The translations under genes and the position numbers were made by a program. The notes under the pieces are model-generated. The model was given only the letters and a program-made list of their open reading frames with translations, did not search any database and was not told where the DNA came from. This document shows positions 42,465 to 51,610 of a stretch of DNA of 64,000 nucleotides, in pieces (position 1 is the stretch's first letter; every line of letters starts with the position of its first letter). The DNA comes from Synergistaceae bacterium (GTDB lineage: Bacteria; Synergistota; Synergistia; Synergistales; Aminobacteriaceae): positions 39,872 through 103,871 of the forward strand of contig JAFSSM010000003.1 in assembly GCA_017451025.1 (NCBI GenBank), written 5' to 3'.

Positions 42465-44147
42465 TTACGAAAAGTATTCCAGTTCCGCCATTTCCTCAAC
42501 TATCGACTTGAACACCGGAGCAGCGATTTCTCCTCCGTAATACCTTCCGTTTGACGGTTCGCCTATCGCTATAAGCATCAGGTATTTCGGATCTTCATAC
42601 GGCCAGAACCCAATGAATGACCCTACATATTTTCCTGGAGCATAGCCTCCTTTTCCTGCAACCTGCGCGGTCCCGGTTTTTCCCGCAACATTTGTGAGAG
42701 TTGTTGCCGCCTTTTTGCCGGTGCCTTCGGTGATTACACGCCGCATCGCCTGACGAAGCCACGCAGTAGTCTCGCTCGTCATTACCTCGCGCATAACTTT
42801 CGGCTCTCCCCTGTAGACCACTTCTCCCAAAGAATTAACCGCTTCCTTCACGATGTACGGGCTCATCAGCTTTCCGCCGTTCACCACTGCCGCCATCGCC
42901 GTAGCAAGCTGTAAGGGAGTAACTGCCAGTCCCTGACCGATTGCTATATTCGCCGGAGTAATTCCTCTCCAGTTTTCCGGGTAAAGCAGAATGCCCCTCG
43001 CGACACCCGGCAGCTCAATATCAGTCTCCTTGCCGAATCCCAACGCCTGAAGACTCTCAAACATTTGAAGCCTGTTCGAGCGGATGCCTATCTGTGCCAT
43101 CCCTACGTTCGACGACTTTATCAGCAGGTGTGCAGTGTCAACGTGTCCGAGTGCTATTCGTGCGTCGGACTCCCTGATGAATCCGTCCGCAACCTTCAGC
43201 TTGGCCGGACAGAAGAACACCTCGTCCTTCCTCACTATTCCCCTGTCTAACGCTATGCCCATGTAAATTGGCTTGAACGTCGAGCCAGGCTCATACCCCC
43301 TGCTCACCACAGCATTAGAGAGTGCATCGAGCGTGAGGCTCTTCCTGTTCTGCGGGTCATAGGTCGGGTAGCTGGCCATCGACAGAATTTCGCCTGTGAT
43401 TGGGTTCATGCACAAAGCTACGGCCCATTTTGCGCCGTTCTCTTTTGCTGTCTTGAACAGGTGCTTTTCCACAACGTACTGTATTCTGCTGTCGAGCGTC
43501 AGAGTTACCACCGGAGTAACTGTCCTGCGCTCGGGTTCACGCTCGAACATTGAGGCGGGCTGACTTCCAGGACGACGAACAACTATCTTCTGTCCAGGAG
43601 GGTTATACAGCGTGGAATCCCAAGCCTGTTCTATGCCTGCCTGCCCTTTGTTGTCGGTGTCGCAGAAGCCCAGAACGTGAGACATCAGCCCCTGGTTCGT
43701 GTACTTCCTGTAAGGCTCGTCAATCTGAATTACTGCTCGTGTCTTCTTGTGAAGTGCAGATAGCTTCTCCGCATCTTTCTCTGACGGTTTGCGGTTGATC
43801 CACATGAATTGAGTTTTTGTGTTCAGTGCTGAATATATTTTTGCGGTTACGTCGGGTGAAAGTATCAGTGCAAGTTCTCCGAGATCTTCTGATGTGAGCC
43901 TGCTCGGGTCAACTGCGAAAATTGGCCTGGTCTCCGAAATTACTAATGCATTGCCCTTCGCGTCCTGAATTATTCCGCGCGTGGACTTGAGCGGAACTTT
44001 GCGCCAATATTGATGTTGTGATTGCTGGAGTATTCTTGTGTCAGGGTAACAGTGTCTTGCTGTGAGGGTTACGCCGATAATCGTGAAGAACAGTACGAAC
44101 AGCGACCAGGGATTAGCCGCGCCCTGTGATGATGATTTTCTGGCCAT
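42465..44147 (-). CDS. ftsI: Division-specific penicillin-binding protein (class B)
   Basis: The 560-residue transpeptidase cross-links septal peptidoglycan. It has one N-terminal membrane segment, the pedestal domain with STRGIIQDAKGN, and the three penicillin-binding motifs: STFK near residue 290, SSN near 348 and KTGTAQ near 487. It follows ftsL by 9 bases in dcw block 2. Confidence 0.93.
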   Translation of the reverse strand: MARKSSSQGAANPWSLFVLFFTIIGVTLTARHCYPDTRILQQSQHQYWRKVPLKSTRGIIQDAKGNALVISETRPIFAVDPSRLTSEDLGELALILSPDVTAKIYSALNTKTQFMWINRKPSEKDAEKLSALHKKTRAVIQIDEPYRKYTNQGLMSHVLGFCDTDNKGQAGIEQAWDSTLYNPPGQKIVVRRPGSQPASMFEREPERRTVTPVVTLTLDSRIQYVVEKHLFKTAKENGAKWAVALCMNPITGEILSMASYPTYDPQNRKSLTLDALSNAVVSRGYEPGSTFKPIYMGIALDRGIVRKDEVFFCPAKLKVADGFIRESDARIALGHVDTAHLLIKSSNVGMAQIGIRSNRLQMFESLQALGFGKETDIELPGVARGILLYPENWRGITPANIAIGQGLAVTPLQLATAMAAVVNGGKLMSPYIVKEAVNSLGEVVYRGEPKVMREVMTSETTAWLRQAMRRVITEGTGKKAATTLTNVAGKTGTAQVAGKGGYAPGKYVGSFIGFWPYEDPKYLMLIAIGEPSNGRYYGGEIAAPVFKSIVEEMAELEYFS

Positions 44148-44156
44148 CTGGTAGCA

Positions 44157-44543
44157 TCAGCGGCCAAACAGCCACGCCAGACCCGAACGCCACCCCTGAA
44201 GCCCTGAAGGTGAATTGAGTCTTGAAGCGGCGAGTCCTGTATTGCGGGAACGTACAGGAAGAGTCTCGGCCTTCATGACCTTCTGCATTCCCAGACTCTC
44301 GCGGCAATAGGAGTATATCCTGATGGGCGCAACAAGAGCAGATAATTCCTGCCTAAGTACTACTTCTTCGTCAGAATATTTCTGTATCGACTGGTTAACT
44401 GACTCTAAATAATACGCAAGCCTTGCCGCGTGAAATCTCAGTATCCCGAGACCGATCACAAGACCTACGCAGACAATGAAGGCAGCCAAAAACTTAATGC
44501 CTGTGCTAATTTTTCCTGTGCTGCTGCTGACTGTCTTATGCAC
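44157..44543 (-). CDS. ftsL: FtsL-like cell division protein
   Basis: This small bitopic protein has a basic start, one membrane segment (IKFLAAFIVCVGLVIGLGIL) and a short leucine-zipper-like helix with LESVNQSIQKYSDEEVVL. FtsL evolves fast, so assignment rests on size, topology and its place between rsmH and ftsI. I choose GTG 44543 (128 residues), because an extended -10 (TGC-TATTAT) near 44600 would make the upstream ATG untranscribed; the ATG at 44600 remains possible. Confidence 0.7.
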   Translation of the reverse strand: MHKTVSSSTGKISTGIKFLAAFIVCVGLVIGLGILRFHAARLAYYLESVNQSIQKYSDEEVVLRQELSALVAPIRIYSYCRESLGMQKVMKAETLPVRSRNTGLAASRLNSPSGLQGWRSGLAWLFGR

Positions 44544-44614
44544 TTCCCTTCGCCCCCGGTTTCTGTAAAATTTTTTTGGTGTGCGGAAATAATAGCACAT
44601 TTTGCGGAAAATAC

Positions 44615-45481
44615 CTAGTCTGTATTAATACAAAATGCCCTTAATTTTGCGCTCCTTGCTTTATAGTTAGCAGACATTTCTTCTTCCGACGGAGTCAGCG
44701 GATGACGTGTAAGGATTTTGCCCTTTCCGTCTGCCTGCCATTGCCTGAACGTGTGCTTGATGAGCCGGTCTTCCAGCGAGTGATAGGCCGCAAAAATTAT
44801 GAGTGCGTGTGCTGACAGACTGGGAAGCAGATTCAGGAGACGCTCCAGTTCTCCGGCTTCGTCGTTGATGTAAATTCTGAGTGCCTGAAAGACTCTGCGT
44901 GCCGGGTGTGTGCCCATTTTGCGCTGTACCGGCTGAGGCAGTGAGGAGCGTATTACGTCGACGAGCTGGCCTGTCGTTGTGATGGGAGTGCGCGAGTGTT
45001 TTATGGCCTGCGCAATCTGCCGTGCGAATCTCTCCTCGCCGTAATCCCTGAAAATTCGTGTGAGGGTGTCAGCGTCAGAATTTTGGAGGAGTTCTGCGGC
45101 GGTCATCGAGTCGCCCGAAGGGTTCATGCGCATATCGAGCGGGCCGTCATTCTGGAATGAGAAGCCTCGTTCCGGAATAGTGAGCTGCATGTTCGAGACT
45201 CCCAGATCGAAGATGTATGCGTCGTAGTTCTTGCAGGATTGGAGGTCGCTGAAGTTTGAGTGAAGTGCGCTGAATCGTTCGGAGTATGATTTGAGGCGGT
45301 CGAGAGCTATGGAGATGGCTTGAGGGTCGCGGTCGATGCCGAGTACTGAGGATTCGGGGAAATGTTCGAGTATGGCCAGCGAATAGCCGCCTAATCCCAG
45401 AGTGCCGTCAAGGATTTTCGTGTGAGGATGTGCCTCAATGAGCGTAAGGACTTCGTTAATCATGACTGGTTCGTGGTGCAC
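44615..45481 (-). CDS. rsmH: 16S rRNA (cytosine1402-N4)-methyltransferase
   Basis: RsmH (MraW) methylates C1402 in the ribosomal P site. The protein has HHEPVMINEVL at the start, the SAM motif DGTLGLGGYSLAIL, FDLGVSNMQL, and HPARRVFQALRIYIN. I place the start at GTG 45481 (288 residues), where homology begins. The frame is open for 127 codons further, but a minus-strand TATAAT at 45533 to 45528 would start transcription just upstream. No mraZ precedes it. Confidence 0.92.
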   Translation of the reverse strand: MHHEPVMINEVLTLIEAHPHTKILDGTLGLGGYSLAILEHFPESSVLGIDRDPQAISIALDRLKSYSERFSALHSNFSDLQSCKNYDAYIFDLGVSNMQLTIPERGFSFQNDGPLDMRMNPSGDSMTAAELLQNSDADTLTRIFRDYGEERFARQIAQAIKHSRTPITTTGQLVDVIRSSLPQPVQRKMGTHPARRVFQALRIYINDEAGELERLLNLLPSLSAHALIIFAAYHSLEDRLIKHTFRQWQADGKGKILTRHPLTPSEEEMSANYKARSAKLRAFCINTD

Positions 45482-45527
45482 CGTATAAAACCTGCTTTCT
45501 TTGTGAATATGGTGATACTGCGATAAA

Positions 45528-45533
45528 ATTATA
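45528..45533 (-). promoter_or_regulatory. -10 element for rsmH-ftsL-ftsI
   Basis: A perfect TATAAT lies on the minus strand 47 bases before the proposed rsmH GTG, with GC just upstream and no convincing -35. It lies in the 85-base divergent region shared with the winged-helix gene. Confidence 0.5.
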
Positions 45534-45566
45534 GCCATTCCAGAAAAATGATTAAGAGAGGCGAAT

Positions 45567-46304
45567 TTGCACATGCCGGAAAATGTGAAGAATATTCCCG
45601 ACGCTATACAGGACATACTGGACAGGAACAAGGGTTTCTTGGCCATATCTAAACTGGCATCACAGATGAGTGCTGAACTGCGCGGCCAGCTATGCTTCAA
45701 GCGCAATACACCTGTGAAGATACTCATGAAGAAGCTGGAGTCTGTTCTCAAGGACAGGTTCATATTCCGCAAAAAGGGCAACACGCAATACATTCTGACA
45801 CCGTGCGATCCGGCGGAACTTGTGATTGCGTTGTTGTCGCCGCGCAAGGGAATTACCCCCAAGATGCTGGCGAATAAGCTGCCGTTTACGCAGAGTGATG
45901 TGCGTCAAGTGGTGAATGAACTTGTGGATTCCGGGCAGGCTAAGGTAAAGCTGAACGACAAGCTCGAGCCGCAGGTATATTCCGCTGACGGCAGGACTAA
46001 TGAGCTGTCTGCTGATGACGGCGGGAATACGGCCTCTTCGTCAGGTGAATACACGAGGGCAAAATTCCGTGCGGCATATGACGAGCTTCACAGGGACAGG
46101 GAATTTGTGAGGATATGCGACCTGCGGAGAAGGCTGGACTGGCCGCGCGAGGAGTTCGACGAGATGCTGAGGGGATTGCGCGACAGCATGACGGTACACA
46201 TGGCTCAAGCAGAAGAACGTTACTTCACAAAGGATGAACTTGCTGACTGCTGGGTTGACGAAAACAAATTCAGGATGGGGACTATAACTTGGGATGGCAG
46301 ATAA
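45567..46304 (+). CDS. Winged-helix-like protein, first gene of an ATPase-nuclease cassette
   Basis: The 245-residue soluble protein seems to hold three repeated helix-turn-helix-like units. One lies at about residues 12 to 76 (PDAIQDILDRNKGFLAIS, ending in FRKKGNTQYIL). A second lies at about 82 to 135 (LVIALLSPRKGITPKMLA), and a third in the last 80 residues (RICDLRRRLDWPREEFD, ending RYFTKDEL). Such arrays bind DNA or mediate complex assembly. I recognise no named family. The start is TTG 45567, with AGAGG five bases away; ATG 45573 is the alternative. The 3' end overlaps the ATPase gene by 11 bases. Confidence 0.6.
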   Translation: MHMPENVKNIPDAIQDILDRNKGFLAISKLASQMSAELRGQLCFKRNTPVKILMKKLESVLKDRFIFRKKGNTQYILTPCDPAELVIALLSPRKGITPKMLANKLPFTQSDVRQVVNELVDSGQAKVKLNDKLEPQVYSADGRTNELSADDGGNTASSSGEYTRAKFRAAYDELHRDREFVRICDLRRRLDWPREEFDEMLRGLRDSMTVHMAQAEERYFTKDELADCWVDENKFRMGTITWDGR

Positions 46305-48213
46305 TAATTCGATTTTTGAGCAGCTTAAAGCTGATAACCCGTTCTTGTCGGTAGCCTCGCCCCTCCCTTGGGAAAACAAGACCCCTGATGTGTCCCAGCT
46401 CAACGTTGCCGTCTCAACACAGATTGAGCAGCTTATCCGCGACAAACGCCGACAGCCTCCGCTGCCTCTCTCCGGATTGATCTTTGGAGGTGTAGGTATG
46501 GGCAAGACTCACATGCTCACCAGAATTTTGCGCAGACTCCGAAAAAATGCATGGCACGCAATTTTCGTGAACATCAGGGCCTTCACCAATCCCAAGCGAG
46601 TAACCCAAGAATTGCTGTCGGAGATATTCATATGCCTGACCGAGCCTCACAGCAACGGACGTTCCCAGTTCGATATGCTCATGAGTGAAATGATGGACAT
46701 GTACCGCGAGCGCAGAAGGGAAGACGGTTTTACTGACGCTGACATGCCTCCGCCGAAGGATTACCTGAAACGCGACATGCCCAAACTCAGCAGGGCATTC
46801 CTGAAGTGTATTATGCAGTATATCGGCACAAGCGATTTCGTGGTCAGGGACAAAATTATTGAGTGGCTCCGCGAAGGACTCGACGATGAAGATTCTCTGA
46901 GTCTGGGTTTGCCGATGCGTGATGTCTCTTCGATGGATGATGCAGAGTGCGAAAGTTCCGCGAAGGGCATACTAGATTCACTAGGAGTTGTCCTGTCTTA
47001 CGCCAGAGTCCCGATGATAATTTGCTTCGATGAGCTTGACACAATGGAGGGCAAAAAGGAGCTTATCGGTGCGTGGGGCGACACCGTAGGCTTCCTCATG
47101 AACAATATATCCGGAATACTTCCGCTGTGTTTCGTGAAAGAAGGAGTCTGGGACGGAGAATTTATCCCTGTGCTGAACCAGGCACTAATACAGCGGCTGA
47201 GGAGCAGCAAGATGATGATGAAGGGATGTTCGGTCCAGCAGGCCAAGCAGCTCGTTCACGACAGGATAGCCTCAAACTTCAGCGAAGGTGCAGAAGAAAA
47301 ATACGACTGCCTTATGTCGCTTCTGGGTGATTCTCTGAAGCCCGGAATGTCTCCGCGTGAAGTAATCCAGCTCGCAGGTGCGGCACTGACAGGCCCTCAA
47401 ATTGATCCCATCAAGGAAGCCTACAGCGACGAGTTCAAGAAAGTGCAGACCGAACCCAGAGCCTGGCCGCCAAATTCTGACCGGATGATTCTCGCTGCCT
47501 CTGAATGGCTTTCTGCTCATTCCTCGTGCGAAGTTCAAGGCACTTGGGGCAAACACATCAAGATTGCGGGGACTGTAGGGGACAGGCACATTGCGTTTGC
47601 TCTGCCGGTGCCAAAAACCGCACAGACAGCTATGGCGGTCGTGAATGAGTGCATCAAGTTCCTGAAAGAATATCCCGGAAGTTTCTGCTGTTACGTCAAG
47701 GAAAAGAAAGCCCATAAACCTACATGGCGAGCTTTTGCCAAAAAACTTGAGGACTTCTGTGCTGACGGAGGGCACATGCTGGAACTCGACGATGAGTCCC
47801 GCATAGAATGGTACGCTCTGGCCTCAATGATTAACCAGATAAGCAACGGCAACGTCAATATCTACCAGACATCAGGCAGCAGAGCCGCAACGCTCAGTGA
47901 TGCCCGCGAGTTCATCAGGAGCATTAACCTCGTGCCCGGCCTCTTCTCGCCGAATAACGCAGAAACTCCATCAAATGCTGCACCTTCTGCACCTGCCGCA
48001 CCCGACGACATTCTGAAGGAAGCAGTGCTCAGGGTGATAAAGTCCTCGCCCATGAAGATAATATCTGCGGAAAAAGCTGTAACCCTTCTTGCCGGAAAAC
48101 AGATTCACGTTACGCGCAATGAGCTTCTGGTCTGCGTGAACGCTCATAAAGACTCGTTCAGGACGTACACATCCAAAGGCAGGGAAACCATGATAGGGCT
48201 GGCGGGCAAATAA
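46294..48213 (+). CDS. P-loop ATPase of AAA/ORC-like type with C-terminal winged-helix
   Basis: The 639-residue protein has Walker A GGVGMGKTH near residue 67 and Walker B MIICFDELD near 243, with a following sensor region (GILPLCFVKEGVW). The C-terminus (DDILKEAVLRVIKSS to the end) looks like a winged-helix similar to the one in the preceding protein, joined by an Ala/Pro linker. This resembles ORC/STAND-like ATPases that load or direct a DNA-acting partner. Its TAA overlaps the nuclease ATG (TAATG), implying translational coupling. I do not recognise a named system. Confidence 0.7.
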   Translation: MADNNSIFEQLKADNPFLSVASPLPWENKTPDVSQLNVAVSTQIEQLIRDKRRQPPLPLSGLIFGGVGMGKTHMLTRILRRLRKNAWHAIFVNIRAFTNPKRVTQELLSEIFICLTEPHSNGRSQFDMLMSEMMDMYRERRREDGFTDADMPPPKDYLKRDMPKLSRAFLKCIMQYIGTSDFVVRDKIIEWLREGLDDEDSLSLGLPMRDVSSMDDAECESSAKGILDSLGVVLSYARVPMIICFDELDTMEGKKELIGAWGDTVGFLMNNISGILPLCFVKEGVWDGEFIPVLNQALIQRLRSSKMMMKGCSVQQAKQLVHDRIASNFSEGAEEKYDCLMSLLGDSLKPGMSPREVIQLAGAALTGPQIDPIKEAYSDEFKKVQTEPRAWPPNSDRMILAASEWLSAHSSCEVQGTWGKHIKIAGTVGDRHIAFALPVPKTAQTAMAVVNECIKFLKEYPGSFCCYVKEKKAHKPTWRAFAKKLEDFCADGGHMLELDDESRIEWYALASMINQISNGNVNIYQTSGSRAATLSDAREFIRSINLVPGLFSPNNAETPSNAAPSAPAAPDDILKEAVLRVIKSSPMKIISAEKAVTLLAGKQIHVTRNELLVCVNAHKDSFRTYTSKGRETMIGLAGK

Positions 48214-49691
48214 TGTTCGAGTTCTGGACCCGCGTCAGCGACCTCGCAATATGCCAGAGATGCCCCGCGCTATTCGGCTACAAGATTCACATGGGCAAAA
48301 AAGACGTGTGGAAAATCGGCATCAAGGGCAGAGGCCAGGCTTACGGCTCAATGTTCCACAAGAATATAGCTCAGGTGTTCTTCGAGGCCGCTTCTGATTC
48401 GCGCAACGCCCTGCACCCGGAATTGACTCGTGCTGTCTCTCAGGGAGAAGCCGCGCTCGAGGAGTTTGTGCGCGAGAAAATCTTTCTGCCATTTTTGGCG
48501 GGGCACTCCGAAGAATACACTTCAGGCCAGCTCATGGCCGCAGCTAACGGCGTAACTGTCTGGGTCAAGGCAATGGCGGATTTCTTTGCGGAGATTCCGT
48601 CTCTCAAGAATAACCCTGAACGGAGCATGAGCACCATATTCCTTGAGCCGGAACGTAAATTGCAGGCCAGCTACGATTTTCCTGGCGAGGGCAGACTCAA
48701 AATTACCGGCTGTTATGACGCTCTGGTGTTCAACCCCGACAGGGCTGAAGCCAGGCTGTTCGAGTTCAAGGGATATGCTAAGAGCGACCTGGCGGTTCCC
48801 TTGTCGCAGAGCTTGATGTATGCGTGGCTCATCGAGAAATTTTCGGGCATAGTTCCTTCTGTTGAGGTAATATATCTCGATGAGGAGAACAGGAAGCCGG
48901 ATATTTTTGACTCAGAAAATGTCAGGCAAATGATTATTGCGGGATTGCCGGGACTGTTTCGTTCGGCGTTCAACACAAAAACTCTAAGGAGGCTGCCGGA
49001 AATCGTGAAGGACGAAAAATTATGCAGTGTGTGCCCGTTCAACGGAAAGTGTGATTATGACCGTGCAACCGGCTTCGGCAAGAGGCGGGGTGCATCGATG
49101 ATTAATGTGCTTGTGTTCTTTATGATGGCAATGATGGTATCTGCGCAGGTGTTTTTTTCCACGTCTACATCTCTTGAGACGACCGGAGTACAGGCCGATG
49201 CTATGAATCGCAGGTTCATCTACGAGAAGTATCTTAATGAGGCAATCCAGACTGTAAGGACAACTTCTGATGCCCTGCTCAGGCGCGGATCTGCTTACTC
49301 CGAAGCCGCATATGCCGCCAATCTGCAGGATGCCAGCGGAGATGTTACCAGTTCTTTTTTCGAGCAGAGGAAGACTGACCGCGAAAAGACTGGAAATACC
49401 GTACGCTATGAGATATTCGACCTGAATTACACGCTCGTGCAGGGCAATCCTCCTTCAGGCAGGGATTTGACGGACATGTGGCGCGGGCATATCGGCGGAA
49501 CGTATTTTGACGAACTGCACAAGATGATATTTCCGCCAATGAGTGAAGACCATTACCTGATAAGGGTCTACGAGAATGAGGCAGCTGATCCGTCGAAACG
49601 CAGAACCCAGCGTCTCATGTATCAGGTCGTCGTCAAGAAGAACGGTGAAAATACTCCGGCCATAAAATCATTTCAGGAAGTGTGGTACTGA
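48213..49691 (+). CDS. Cas4/AddB-like Fe-S PD-(D/E)XK nuclease fused to a pilin-like domain
   Basis: Residues 1 to about 285 form a RecB-family nuclease: CQRCP near residue 14, the active site GCYDALVF-LFEFKGY with Asp and Glu-x-Lys, the QSLMY (QxxxY) motif, and a CSVCPFNGKC cysteine cluster completing the 4Fe-4S site as in Cas4. The frame continues without stop into GKRRGASMINVLVFFMMAMM, a prepilin-like basic leader and membrane helix, then about 175 residues of pilin-type exported sequence. The second half fits the pilus genes that follow, and the first half the ATPase before it. It is either a true fusion or two genes joined by deletion of the boundary. ATG 49099 could restart the second part. 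Confidence 0.72.
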   Translation: MFEFWTRVSDLAICQRCPALFGYKIHMGKKDVWKIGIKGRGQAYGSMFHKNIAQVFFEAASDSRNALHPELTRAVSQGEAALEEFVREKIFLPFLAGHSEEYTSGQLMAAANGVTVWVKAMADFFAEIPSLKNNPERSMSTIFLEPERKLQASYDFPGEGRLKITGCYDALVFNPDRAEARLFEFKGYAKSDLAVPLSQSLMYAWLIEKFSGIVPSVEVIYLDEENRKPDIFDSENVRQMIIAGLPGLFRSAFNTKTLRRLPEIVKDEKLCSVCPFNGKCDYDRATGFGKRRGASMINVLVFFMMAMMVSAQVFFSTSTSLETTGVQADAMNRRFIYEKYLNEAIQTVRTTSDALLRRGSAYSEAAYAANLQDASGDVTSSFFEQRKTDREKTGNTVRYEIFDLNYTLVQGNPPSGRDLTDMWRGHIGGTYFDELHKMIFPPMSEDHYLIRVYENEAADPSKRRTQRLMYQVVVKKNGENTPAIKSFQEVWY

Positions 49692-49694
49692 TAA

Positions 49695-51080
49695 ATGGCG
49701 TTGCGACTCCAGAAAAATACATCACTGATGAACTATGCGGGCCTGGCAATTCATGATGACTACCTGCGGTTCATAGAGATGGACAGCGAGGATAATATTC
49801 TAAGGCAGGAAGAAGTTCCGCTCGAAGAAGGCTGTGTGGTAAATGGCAAAATCGAAGACTTAGAGCTGATAGGCAAGGCATTAAACGAACTGCATAAAGT
49901 TATCGGCAGGCTTCACGATCCCGTGATTATCGGTATGCCGTACGCAGAAACAGTTGTACGACTGACGACCCTTCCGAACATGAGCATTGAGGATGTGCGC
50001 GGAACTATTGACCTGAACTTCGACGATTACTTCCCCTACGAAAGAGCCGAAGCTGTCTTTGACGTTATCAGGGTGCTTACTCCTGCAGACGTTATCGAGC
50101 GCGAAGAGATTACAGTTCTGGCCGCCGCCGCAAAGAAGGACCTGGTCGAAAAACTGCTCGGCATTGCGCGAAAGGCCGGGCTTCCTGCCGGAGCAGTTGA
50201 GCCGATGAATTTTGCGATGCTCAGGGCAGTTCCGGAAACCTCTGAAGGAATGAGCATGTTTGCTTCACCGCATAACATTGTAGCTGTCTACAACGGCAAC
50301 GGAATTTATTACAGGATGACCGACAACACGAAGGGCACTCAGGACATCGTGAACACCATGCAGTTCATGTCCACGCAGTACCGGCACGACAGGATAGGCA
50401 GGCTTATTCTCGCCGGGCTGAATTTCCAGATAAACGCTGCAGATTCCGGAATTGAGATAATCAACGTAAATGATCCGTTTTACGCGGCAAAAGGTCTTGC
50501 CCTCAGGAATGATCCCAATGCACGCAAATTAGACCTCCGGCCTCAAGCATACGTCGAACTTGAACGCAGAAGGTACTCCTTCAATCCAAACAGACTTTTG
50601 TTCTGGGGACTGCTGGTCGGGTTCGTAATGCTGTCGATAGGAACTATTTCTTTTGCGTGGATGCGCATCCGCGAAATAGACTTTGCACTCGAGGAAAAAC
50701 GGCTTTCCAACAGCGACCTGCTCGCACGGCGTGCAGAACTGGCCAAGAGCAACGCAGAGCTTGAAGTTAAGCGCAAGAACACCGAAAAAATCCTGAATTT
50801 CTTAAAGGGGGATATACCGGTGCTCGAAGTCATGAGCGCACTCGAAGCAAATGCTACTGTCGGCGTGAAATTCGACACGGCAGATTTTCAGCGCAACTCG
50901 CTCGCCGGAGTCATAATTACGATTGACGGCAAGGCTTCCAGCGAGAAGGCCATAATCTCAATGACCGAAGGCCTCAAGCAGAATCCGTTGTTTGCGGATG
51001 TACGTCTGCCTGTGTCGCAGAAGGCGGCAACCGGACAGATAATCTTCAAGTTAGTGCTTAAAGCCAGGGAGGTGATTTAA
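49695..51080 (+). CDS. PilM-PilN fusion, type IV pilus or type II secretion inner-membrane platform
   Basis: The first 290 residues have the actin-like PilM/GspL fold, with LAIHDDYLRFIEMD, IIGMPYAETVVRL and LNFDDYFPYERAEAVFDV. Then a membrane segment (NRLLFWGLLVGFVMLSI, near 300 to 318) and a coiled coil lead to a PilN-like periplasmic domain. PilM and PilN are usually separate, binding through the PilN tail; here they are one 461-residue chain. The ATG follows the nuclease-pilin stop by 3 bases. Confidence 0.75.
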   Translation: MALRLQKNTSLMNYAGLAIHDDYLRFIEMDSEDNILRQEEVPLEEGCVVNGKIEDLELIGKALNELHKVIGRLHDPVIIGMPYAETVVRLTTLPNMSIEDVRGTIDLNFDDYFPYERAEAVFDVIRVLTPADVIEREEITVLAAAAKKDLVEKLLGIARKAGLPAGAVEPMNFAMLRAVPETSEGMSMFASPHNIVAVYNGNGIYYRMTDNTKGTQDIVNTMQFMSTQYRHDRIGRLILAGLNFQINAADSGIEIINVNDPFYAAKGLALRNDPNARKLDLRPQAYVELERRRYSFNPNRLLFWGLLVGFVMLSIGTISFAWMRIREIDFALEEKRLSNSDLLARRAELAKSNAELEVKRKNTEKILNFLKGDIPVLEVMSALEANATVGVKFDTADFQRNSLAGVIITIDGKASSEKAIISMTEGLKQNPLFADVRLPVSQKAATGQIIFKLVLKAREVI

Positions 51081-51544
51081 TGATAAGACGAAGACATGCT
51101 CTCACCCTTATGGAGCTTATAATCGGAATGATGATTCTCGCCATCACTGCAACAGTTGCTATCGTGAATATCAACGCTATCAAAAGCCAGACGGCGAAGC
51201 GCGAGGCAGAGAAACTTGCGCAATGGCTGACTACCCGCATGACCATAGCCGACAGCAGAAACGAGGCTTTTACGCTTTCAACTTCAGCAAGCACGGCCGT
51301 CATAGAATGGGCTTCCTCAAAATCCACATCGGTCAAGCAGGATAAACTTGAAGCAAGCACCGGCTGTACGTTCACACTTGCTTCACCCCTGAAATATTCC
51401 GTCGAGAATAACAATTTTACTCAGGGAGGCCACATCAAAGTAAAAGCACACAATAACGCCACCGACACGGACGAATACTATTTTGTGATTATTGCTACTA
51501 TAGGCGGGAGAGTCAGGACAGCGGACAAAGCTCCATCATCATAA
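51080..51544 (+). CDS. Type IV pseudopilin (GspH/FimT-like)
   Basis: The 154-residue protein has a short basic leader (MIRRRHA), then LTLMELIIGMMILAIT. This is the prepilin methylation site with alanine at the cleavage position and the conserved Glu at +5, followed by the hydrophobic helix. The globular end has TGCTFTLASP and IATIGGRV, as in FimT/GspH minor pilins. Its ATG overlaps the previous stop (TAATG). No pilus ATPase or peptidase gene lies within the window. Confidence 0.8.
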   Translation: MIRRRHALTLMELIIGMMILAITATVAIVNINAIKSQTAKREAEKLAQWLTTRMTIADSRNEAFTLSTSASTAVIEWASSKSTSVKQDKLEASTGCTFTLASPLKYSVENNNFTQGGHIKVKAHNNATDTDEYYFVIIATIGGRVRTADKAPSS

Positions 51545-51567
51545 ACTCACAAGGCACATCCTTTTGT

Positions 51568-51576
51568 TGCTATAAT
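51568..51576 (+). promoter_or_regulatory. Extended -10 promoter TGC-TATAAT for mltG
   Basis: A perfect TATAAT with TG one base upstream lies 35 bases before the mltG TTG start, without a clear -35. Confidence 0.6.
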
Positions 51577-51610
51577 ATGGCGCAAAAATTACACAGGATG
51601 TGCTTTCAAC

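Noticed and set aside
45482..45862. Long N-terminal extension of RsmH (127 extra codons)
   Set aside because: The extension lies upstream of the likely promoter and overlaps the divergent winged-helix gene. Family homology begins at GTG 45481.
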